Of a stretch of DNA of 64,000 nt, positions 57,205 through 64,000 are shown piece by piece. The notes under the pieces were generated by a model. That model did not search any database and had not been told where the DNA came from. It worked only from the letters and a program-made list of their open reading frames with translations. Every line of letters begins with the position of its first letter. Position 1 is the stretch's first letter. Where the stretch lies: positions 43,795,608 through 43,859,607 of the forward strand of contig NC_083694.1 of assembly GCF_033118175.1 (NCBI RefSeq), written 5' to 3'. Origin of the DNA: Dama dama. Lineage: Eukaryota; Chordata; Mammalia; Artiodactyla; Cervidae. The translations under genes were made by a program, and so were the position numbers.

Positions 57205-57657
57205 GCGGGGTAGGAAGACACTTTATTACATTGCTCACTCACACCGGCCGTGCAGAGAGGTGCTCCTGGGATGGAGCCAGCCATCCAGGTGATGGAGGGG
57301 ACACCTCGCTGCCTTAGGGTCAGCCAGCGCCCCACACACCCCCACCCCCACCAGGGCCCACCTAGCCCTCAAGGACATGGTCTGCCACACTGGCCCAGGG
57401 TGGTTCCAAGGACACTCACCCAGCTTGTGCTAGGGGGCAGCTGGGCTGTCACCTTCCGAAGGGAGAGCCAAGGTGTGCTGCTCAGGGCCCCGGCCTCCTC
57501 CCCGCCTGGGGCCATCACACTCCGCCTGGGGCCACCACACTCCTCCTGAGGCGGCGCTGGCCTGAGGGTCAAAGTGGGACCGAAAGGTCCACAGCCAGAG
57601 TCGGGAAACCACAGCCCCTCCTCTCAGAGGCTCAGACAACAGGGCCCAGTGGGCAGC
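57205..57657 (-). other. THAP3: THAP3 3' untranslated region
   Basis: From the TGA stop to the expected cleavage site left of the poly(A) signal. No coding features were seen. The left boundary is inferred from the signal. Confidence 0.65.
57222..57227 (-). terminator. THAP3: AATAAA poly(A) signal of THAP3
   Basis: TTTATT on +, so AATAAA on -, about 430 bases after the THAP3 stop codon. Cleavage is expected about 10-25 bases to the left, near 57200-57210. Confidence 0.75.
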
Positions 57658-57942
57658 TCAGCTCTGCTGCCCCGGCCGAGGCCTGGCCTGGAGTCCCGGC
57701 CGCCCTGCAAGGCAGGCCCGCAGACGGCTGCACATCCTCCGCATCACCAGCCTCTGGGCCTTCAGGCGCCTACGGAGCTTTTCGTTCTCCTTCAGAGTCA
57801 GGAAGAGTTTTTTTTTAAGGGCGTCTAAGTCCAAAAGGGCATAGCTGTGATCAGACGGCTGTGTGGTGAAACGCCTCTTCAGCTCTGGGGGGCTAGCTGG
57901 CTGACCAGGGACCCCAGAGGCTTCCGGTGTGTGTGGCAGGAC
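57658..57942 (-). CDS. THAP3: THAP3 exon 5 (residues 146-239 and TGA stop)
   Basis: 285 nt following TCCTCAG on -. It begins VLPHTPEASGVPGQPASPPE, then has the HCF-1-binding DHSY, a coiled coil (LKKKLFLTLKENEKLRRRLK) and a basic tail ending PRPGQQS. Stop TGA at 57658-57660 on +. Confidence 0.95.
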   Translation of the reverse strand, partial: VLPHTPEASGVPGQPASPPELKRRFTTQPSDHSYALLDLDALKKKLFLTLKENEKLRRRLKAQRLVMRRMCSRLRACLAGRPGLQARPRPGQQS

Positions 57943-59277
57943 CTGAGGACAGAGGTCAGAGACCAGAGCAGTGGCCAGGCACCTGAGACCAAGGGGGCTC
58001 CCCTGACACCCAGAACTGCCGAGCCGCAGCTGTTCCAAGTCAAGCCTGAGGTCCGGGCTATATGTCATGGTGCTCTGGTTCGGGCACCAGTTTTCTTCAT
58101 TCTGTTTGAAGCAAATCCCCTCAGACTGAGACCAGTCCCGCACTGCCTTCATGCCCAGCCCAGCCTCACCTGTGCTCCTGGGCCTCCAACCTCGGGGGGC
58201 AGCTGCAGTGCTTCAACCGTCGTTTCCACCTTCCTCCCCAGGCCACACTCCCCAGGCTCCGTCTCAGGGAGGACCTGGAAAGACAGGGCAGAGCCAGCCG
58301 CTCACTGGTCCTCCCCAGCTGCTACTTATCCTGCCAGGAGTCCCTTCACACCACACGGGGGCTGCCAGGGCACCAGCAGGACAGCCAGTGTCCTCCATGG
58401 CCTGGGGCCAAACCCTTAGAAACAGAGCAGGAGCCAGACTTGCGACCGGCTGCCACTGCTTGATATTGAACAGGGAGGAGGAGGCATGGATGGCTTTGGC
58501 TTCTTCTCTAGGAAAACAACCCAAACCCCGGCTTATAAGGAAAGCATGATGAGCTCCAGTGGGCCGGCCTGGCGGGAAGGCACAGCAGCTGAGTTGGAAC
58601 ACTCGTGACCAGCAGGGCAGACTCACCTTTCTCTCCCCAGAGGTGGCGTCTCCACTCCGGCCAGTAGAGTCCGTGTTCTCCCTCACCAGCTGCAAGAGAT
58701 GCAGAGCTGCTGTGGACAGGCCCCGGGGTGGGCACAGGAGATCTGCACCAGAGGGCCCATCAGGCCTCACCTGTCTCTGTCCCTACGCTCAGCCCAGCCC
58801 AGCTCTCCTCTCACCATCCGCCAGTGCCCTTCCTTCACCGTTCCCAAACCTTGGGTCAGAGACCCACTGAAACCAGGGACCTGTCTAATTGGTACATGCT
58901 ACCCCAGGGCCTGGCATTCTTCAAGGGAAAACACCCAGCTCAGAGCCTATAGTACCCAGGCCTCCAAAGAACTGAGAAGAAGCCATAGGGACCACAATTT
59001 CAACTACCCGCGCCCCCAGTCTGCCCCCAGGCACCAAAAGCACTAGAGGCAGGACCACAAACGTCTGCAGTTTCCTACAAACGCGGTGAAAGTCATCACC
59101 CTGACTGAACAGGGCAGGTGGAGGGTTCCTGATCCACGATGGGAGTTTCAGGTCAGCAAACTATAATTTCCAGAGCCCCACGGTACCACATCCCTGTAGC
59201 CCACAATACTGTGCTGTGCACTTAATGTGTGTTAAACAATAGATCTCAGGGTGAGTGTTCTTACCATGATATAATAA

Positions 59278-59319
<42 letters not shown>

Positions 59320-62300
59320 AAATGCCTTCCACATTTAAAAGAAAGAACCAACAGCTCCTCCATTAAGCACCTACTTTGTGCCAAGCAATGTTCCTGGACA
59401 TGGGAATAAAACCCATGGAGCAAAGCCCAGCCCTCAGGAAGCATCCCCTGGGCAGATGTTCACAGCTGCCAGAGAGTCTGAGGAGCAGGGGAAGCACGGT
59501 GGCGGGGACCTGGACTTGGTTAGGCCACATGGATTAGGCAGACAAGGATCAAGGGCAGAGGCCTGACGCCCCACAGCCGGGAGCTCACGGTGCCCACTGG
59601 CTCCCTTCTCCCCTCCCTAACACCAGTGTGGGTACCTGCAGGTCTTCCATCTGTTCCACCTCTGCTCTGCCTCCCAGGCTCCAGCCGGTGCCCGGCTCCG
59701 GCCCTCCCTCTGGGACTCACAGCTCAGTGAGGACTTGTAAAATTCACTATGACTGCCTCAGGGCTCCAGCTCCAACTGTCCTGTTGTAGCCACTCCTGGG
59801 CCAAACCCATACATCCCGCCCCACCAGATATGTCTGCCTTGGTATCCCACTAGGAAGTCAAACTACACGTGCACAGGGCCATCTCAGGGAATCAGGGACC
59901 ACCCCCCCCCAACCCCCAGACCACCTCCTCAACCCAACAGGTCTCCAAAGTTGGCCTGCTCCATCTTATCATCACACCCACTTTTGACTCAGGCCCCCGT
60001 GACCACCCTCACCTGCGATGCCACAGTGGCCTCTGAACCAGCCTCCAGAGGGACCTTCCGAAGTCATGTCCCTCCCTACCGGCCTCCCCCCGAAAACCCA
60101 CCTCCTGTCCAGGACTTCCCTGGTGGTCCAGTGGTTAGGGCTCTGTACTTCCACTGCAGGGGGCAAGGGTTCAATCCCTGGTTGGGAAACTAAGATCCCT
60201 GTATGTCAAGCTCTCCGCCCCTTTGAAGAAAACCACCGCCCGTCCAAGCCTGTCACCACCTAGCCCTGCGCCCTCCACAGGGCCTGAGCTGCTGCTGCTC
60301 CCAAGCTTGCCCAGATCCTGCCCCCACCCAGCCTCGCTCCGCTGTCCCTGTCCCCCTCCAGTACTCCACCAGCATCATCCTCCTGTGCCCTGGACAGGAA
60401 AGTCCTCACCTCCCTCGAGCCCAAGTGAGGCCCCACAAAGTGAAGCGCAGAAAGGTGCAAGCTCTTGGCCCCCTCCCCATCAGCTGCTTCCGTAGCACCC
60501 ATCATGAAGTGACTTGTTTTTAAAGCAGCTTTGAACTGCAGATTTCCTAAAGCTCAGGGCCAGGAGGGGGCCCTAGGCTTCGGACCTAGGGGCATGACAG
60601 TTTTCAGCCTCTGCTATCCCCGCAATTGACACCGACGCCCACCCCACTGCCAGGTGGGGGACCCCGGTGGCCGCACACCTGCGGGGAGCCCTGGAAGGCG
60701 AACACTGTGGGCACCGCGTTGTGCTTCAGGTTCTTGCGGTTCCCAAAGGCGCTGAAGCACTCGGGCCGGAAGTGCTCGGAGCAGATGACCGTGTGCTGCT
60801 TGGGCTCAAAGTCGCCCCGGCCAATGTTCAGCACCCATTCCTTCAGCAGCTCCGGGCGGCTGAACGGGAACCTGGGGACACAGCAAGGAGGCACAAGGGA
60901 CTTGTGGGGCTAAACACACACCTTCAGGGTCCCAGGGACCTTCTGCACCCCTGCCCAGCATTTCACTGGACAGCCTGCAAAATTTAGTAGCCTTGTCCTC
61001 TTAAACCACATCCTTCCATGTCGGGAAGCTTCCATTGTGGCTGTTGACAGTATCCTTAGTAGGAAACTGGAGACCATGAACGCAGCCAGGGCCTCAGTGA
61101 GCTGCTCCCAGAGCCACATGTGCCAGGCAGGCCTCCATTCCTGCTCCTGTGTGGGGAAGCAGGAGGGGAAGTGACCCCGCCCTTGTGGAGCCTGCATTCT
61201 AGAGCAGGGAGACAGCCAGTCCACCAGACAGACACAGACCGTCCAAGAATAGAGTAGGAGGTGGTCGGGGAAGGCCACCTGGGAGGTGACACTGGAGCAG
61301 AGACTGCAGGAAGTGGGACAGGGAACAGGGATACAGGAAGAAAAGGAAGAGCAAGTGTGAAGGCCCGAGGGTGTCAGGAGCCAACGAGGGAGGCCTGGCT
61401 GATACAGAGCAAGAAGAGGACGCGGGCCACCGTCGGAAGGGGGTTCCTGGAGGCTCAGGCCGAGGGTGAGGCTGCGGCAGGAGCCCAGCTGGTGGCGGGT
61501 TCAGGGTGGAGCTGGAGAGGGTGATGAGTGGCAGATCTGGGGTGCATCAAGAAAGCCAGGCAAGGAAGTTTGCCTGTGGGCTAAGAAGCAGAGGAAAGAG
61601 TTTTAAGTGCCAAGACTGTAGGGGAGGGGCAGCTTTGGGAGGATCAGCAGTTTGGTTTTATTAATATACGTTAGATGTTAAATTTCAGGTGACTTTTAGA
61701 TGTCCAGGTGCTGAAGCTGAATGACAGGGAGACAAGAGTTGTCTGGAGATGTCACCATGAGGGTATCCCCATGTAAAAGGTGGCAGAGCCATAAGCCTGG
61801 GTGAGATGGCTGCCCTGGGGAGCCAGTGTGGACAGGGACAGTACAGCAGCATGGCCGGCACCCTGAAGTGCTCCAACATCTGTCTGGAGTTGGAAATGAG
61901 CAGAATCTACCCAAGACTGAGAAGGGACACTGTGATAAAGGAAGAGACCGAGAAGTGTCCCAGAAGGCAGGTGGTAGATGGCCTCAAGGGGTCAGCAGTC
62001 GGTTGTGTCACAGGCCGCAGAGAAGAGCCACTGGGACTTGACCGACGTAATTTTGGGAGTGGTGGGGTACAGGCGCTGGAAGATAAGACCCAGCAAAGAT
62101 GAGCCAAGCCTCGTGCCCGTAATGGCCATAAAACAGAGGGGCCCAAATGCCCTTCAATTGTAGAACAAGTTGGTTGGGATAAATACATTCCTGGATCACT
62201 ACACAGCAATGAAAAGAATGAACTGCTGCAGCTGCTTCGGGCCACATGAAGGACTCACAAGCACAAAGATGAGCGAAGGACAGGAAAAAGGATAGCGTGT

Positions 62301-63412
62301 GACTCCATTCAGTGAGGCTCCAAACAGGCCAAGGCAGTCCCCTCTGACAGAGGCCTTACCCTTGGGGACTGAGTGAGGGGCTGGAAGGGGGTGCATTTCC
62401 GGGTCTCCTGGGGGCTTCGATGTTCTAAACTCTTGGCAGTCACACCGGGTGTTCACTTGGTTAAACTGTGTGCCTATAAATTGTGCACTTTTCCCTACGC
62501 GTGTTACATACCAACAGACATACTCAGGTTAAAAAAGAAAACGCTTAAAGAAGGAGACGAAGTGTAGATGAACAGAGCGCAGCCCTTTGGAGTCACACTC
62601 TGAGCGGGACGGAGGAAGGCGCTGTGGCTGGAACCAGCAAGAAAGTGTGCAACACTCTACCCATCGATGCGCAAGCGGCCGTGCACTCGGCCGGGTCCCA
62701 CACCTGGGGTGCGCAAGGCGCGCAGGGACAGACTCCAGAAGTCCTACCATCCTCCTGCGGCTCCAGCAAAGGTTGCGCGTCCCGGCCCCGCACCCCTACC
62801 CGCTGGAACGTTCTCATTCCTCCACCACGCCTTTCCTTCCTGACTAGAGACCCGGAGAGGTGAACAGAGCGCGCAGCGCACCGCACACCTAAGGGAGGTT
62901 AGCATCGCTCATCTTGCAGCAAATACTGCACACTTAACTACGTCCCGGGCTGCACAGTCCCTGGACCGCGGAGGGGACGCACGCCAAGTCACCGCAAGGG
63001 CGCATCGCTGAGCGCGCACCAGGCCCGCCACCGCCTCCCCTGACCCAAGAGAGGCTGTGCGCCGGCGGGCAGGTTACTCAGCCTCTCCGACCGTCTCCCC
63101 GCGCGCCCAGGCGGCCGAGGTGGTGCCGGGCTTCTTGGGCCGGGACCTCGCCGCTCCCCGGGGGTCCGCCGCCCCTCCGCGAAGGGCTCGGCCGCACGTC
63201 CTCTGGCCTCCCGGCGGGTCGGGCAGTGGCCCGGGCGTCCCCACGCCTGTCGCGCCAAACCTGGCGCTTCCGCGGGGGCCGCGGTCGTCGGCCTGGGAGA
63301 GGCCGGCCCCCGCGCACCCCAGTGCCCCCGCCCCTCACCGGTGGAAGGTGAGCTGCTTCCTGCGATTGCTGTAGCGGTTGCAGCACTGCCGGGCCGCGCA
63401 CGACTTAGGCAT
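57658..63412 (-). CDS. THAP3: THAP3, THAP-type zinc-finger DNA-binding protein that binds HCF-1
   Basis: Five coding exons on -, joined in frame to 239 codons plus TGA (720 nt): 63339-63412, 60679-60871, 58627-58689, 58170-58274, 57658-57942. The length equals human THAP3 from memory. Seen: an N-terminal C2CH THAP domain with Cys-5, Cys-10, Cys-55 and His-58 as zinc ligands, Pro and Trp near 27 and 37, and the closing AVPTVF box at 77-82; a variable linker (about 90-165); the HCF-1-binding motif DHSY at 176-179; and a Leu/Lys-rich coiled coil at about 185-222. Known for the family: sequence-specific DNA binding by the THAP domain, and recruitment of HCF-1 and OGT through the DHxY motif. The start follows from the invariant MPKSCAA beginning. 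The linker differs most from human; domain and tail are close. Convergent with DNAJC11. Confidence 0.97.
58170..58274 (-). CDS. THAP3: THAP3 exon 4 (residues 111-145)
   Basis: 105 nt, phase 0 to 0, between TTTCCAG and GTGAGG on -. It encodes VLPETEPGECGLGRKVETTV then EALQLPPEVGGPGAQ. The VLPE start and ALxxLQLPP-like core match human; the rest has diverged. Skipping keeps the frame. Confidence 0.88.
58627..58689 (-). CDS. THAP3: THAP3 exon 3 (residues 90-110)
   Basis: 63 nt, phase 0 to 0, between CTCTTGCAG and GTGAGT on -. It encodes LVRENTDSTGRSGDATSGER then K, a polar linker resembling the human VRENTD segment. Skipping keeps the frame. Confidence 0.88.
58690..60112. other. THAP3 intron 2, left part
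   Basis: Holds an (TA)n run at 59279-59317 and a short old-repeat segment near 59365 (AAGCACCTACTTTGTGCCAA). Otherwise no recognised feature. Confidence 0.45.
59279..59317. repeat. (TA)n microsatellite
   Basis: Uninterrupted TA run of about 18 units in THAP3 intron 2. Confidence 0.95.
60113..60206 (+). repeat. CHR-type SINE
   Basis: GGACTTCCCTGGTGGTCCAG to GAAACTAAGATCCCTGTATG; antisense to THAP3, in its intron 2. Confidence 0.87.
60679..60871 (-). CDS. THAP3: THAP3 exon 2 (residues 25-89)
   Basis: 193 nt between CCCCAG and GTGTGC on -. It encodes the rest of the THAP domain: FPFSRPELLKEWVLNIGRGD, the second ligand pair in VICSEHF, and the AVPTVF box, ending GSPQ. Confidence 0.96.
60872..62129. 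other. THAP3 intron 1, left part, nothing recognised with certainty
   Basis: GGGACAGGGAACAGGGATAC and AAGTGTGAAGGCCCGAGG near 61315-61370 look like an old repeat of uncertain family. No gene. Confidence 0.35.
62130..62545 (+). mobile_element. Old L1 3' part in THAP3 intron 1
   Basis: CCAAATGCCCTTCAATTGTA, GGATCACTACACAGCAATGA, GGTTAAACTGTGTGCCTATA and AATTGTGCACTTTTCCCTAC follow the L1 3' UTR order. Confidence 0.7.
62546..62949. other. THAP3 intron 1, right part, rising CpG content
   Basis: No repeat or exon recognised; CpG density rises toward the island. Confidence 0.4.
63339..63412 (-). CDS. THAP3: THAP3 exon 1, coding part (residues 1-24 plus two bases of Arg-25)
   Basis: Starts MPKSCAARQCCNRYSNRRKQ and ends before GTGAGG with the Arg codon split CG|G. 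It holds the first two zinc-ligand cysteines (5 and 10). It lies in the CpG island; the transcription start is probably only tens of bases upstream. Confidence 0.96.
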
Positions 63413-63443
63413 CTCCAGACTCCAGGCACGGCTGCCCCTAACA

Positions 63444-63454
63444 AAGATGGCGGC
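63444..63454 (+). promoter_or_regulatory. YY1-type site AAGATGGCGGC at the THAP3 5' end
   Basis: AAGATGGCGGC (reverse GCCGCCATCTT) is the known YY1 core, which often lies just downstream of CpG-promoter start sites. It is about 32 bases upstream of the THAP3 ATG, so probably in the first exon's untranslated part. Binding itself is inferred. Confidence 0.6.
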
Positions 63455-63650
63455 GGCGGGGCCTGCGGGGCGCGGCAGCGACTCCGGGAGGGGCGGGGTC
63501 ATGGGACGGGGCGGGGCTGGCCGGTGGAGGCGGGGCGAGCGCTCGGGGCGGGGTCTGCAGGCGACAGGCCCTAGAGAGAGGCGGGGCCAGTAGGACAGCG
63601 GGTAGGATCCGGGCGGGGCGGGGCTTGCAGGGGCTGGTGAGTGAAGGCGG

Positions 63651-64000
63651 GCCTGGCTCTGTTCCTTGGCCAGCATCTCATGCACGCAGTGCCTGCGACC
63701 GCGTCAAAGGGTGCTTCAAGGCCCGGCTCAGACCCGACATCCCCAACTAGGAGCAGATGCAGGTTTTACGCTAGTTACGCTGAAGCGTCACCCTCACCTC
63801 CTTGCTTTGAAGCCTCCAAAATTCACACACACCCACCCAGTTTGGGACAACTGAAAACCAAAGGCAGGCTCACTGGCCACCTGTGCCAGTATTTTCAATA
63901 TTTCAGTAGGTATTGATTCATAGATTTCGGCTGCTCCAACGTCACAGAAGAAAGTACTAGTTGACCATTAGCTGGTCCCAGATTGGCTAGGCAGACACAG
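63651..64000. other. Intergenic sequence upstream of THAP3, nothing recognised
   Basis: No exon or repeat identified. In human the next gene in this direction is PHF13, whose 3' end would lie beyond the window. Confidence 0.4.

Larger units (their letters stand above)
62950..63650 (-). promoter_or_regulatory. THAP3: CpG island and likely THAP3 promoter
   Basis: Abrupt rise in G+C and CpG density over THAP3 exon 1 and its flanks. Upstream of the start codon (to the right) there are at least six GC boxes of the GGGGCGGGG type (for example 63491-63499, 63508-63517, 63545-63553, 63611-63625), the usual SP1/KLF sites. No TATA box was seen, fitting a housekeeping CpG promoter. Confidence 0.8.

Noticed and set aside
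62989..63444. 151-codon open frame on - overlapping THAP3 exon 1
   Set aside because: Arg/Gly/Pro/Ala-rich product typical of CpG islands read in a wrong frame; the THAP3 frame is the real one.
1..64000. CRISPR arrays, operons, bacterial or phage-type systems, functional RNA genes
   Set aside because: Nothing of the sort was seen. The tRNA-like segments are the heads of SINEs, and the repeated units are dispersed retroelements.

Overview
The window is vertebrate nuclear DNA from a ruminant, most likely a bovid. The evidence is long introns with GT-AG splice sites, many ruminant SINEs (tRNA-derived Bov-tA type with the GGCTTCCCTGG...CTCAG head, and the older cetartiodactyl CHR type with GGGACTTCCCTGGTGG), several BovB LINE copies, and two conserved mammalian genes. 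Species cannot be fixed from the sequence alone.

Two protein-coding genes are present, in convergent (tail-to-tail) orientation. DNAJC11 lies on the + strand. Its coding exons 2-16 run from 17292 to 55567 and encode residues 25-559 of an inferred 559-residue protein. Its first exon (24 codons) is upstream of the window, so 1-17291 is the 3' part of intron 1. THAP3 lies on the - strand, with five coding exons between 63412 (start codon) and 57658 (stop codon), giving a 239-residue protein. Both reading frames join exactly through every splice junction, and the lengths match those I recall for the human proteins. The poly(A) signals of the two genes (56827-56832 on + and 57222-57227 on -) are about 390 bases apart. 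This gene pair and orientation is the one known from human chromosome 1p36.31.

Layout: 1-17291, DNAJC11 intron 1, dominated by antisense L1 sequence (6.9-12.9 kb), a hAT-type DNA transposon, SINEs and BovB fragments. 17292-29384, exons 2-4, with a SINE cluster and a 2-kb sense BovB. 29385-41199, intron 4, with a repeat-poor first part and then an antisense BovB inserted into an L1. 41200-55567, exons 5-16, progressively GC-richer and more compact, with one large repeat-bearing intron (47.6-52.2 kb). 55568-56850, DNAJC11 3' UTR. 57205-63412, THAP3. 62.9-63.65 kb, CpG island with GC boxes and a YY1-type site, the likely THAP3 promoter. The last 350 bases are intergenic with no recognised feature.

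Functionally the genes are unrelated: DNAJC11 is a mitochondrial J-domain protein linked to the MICOS/MIB cristae machinery, and THAP3 is a zinc-dependent DNA-binding protein that binds HCF-1. I found no sign of a novel system. The most interesting items are rearrangements among the mobile elements: a small inverted L1 patch, a triple SINE array with shared direct repeats, a BovB insertion with a clean 10-base target duplication, and an unexplained 80-base direct repeat pair at about 51 kb.
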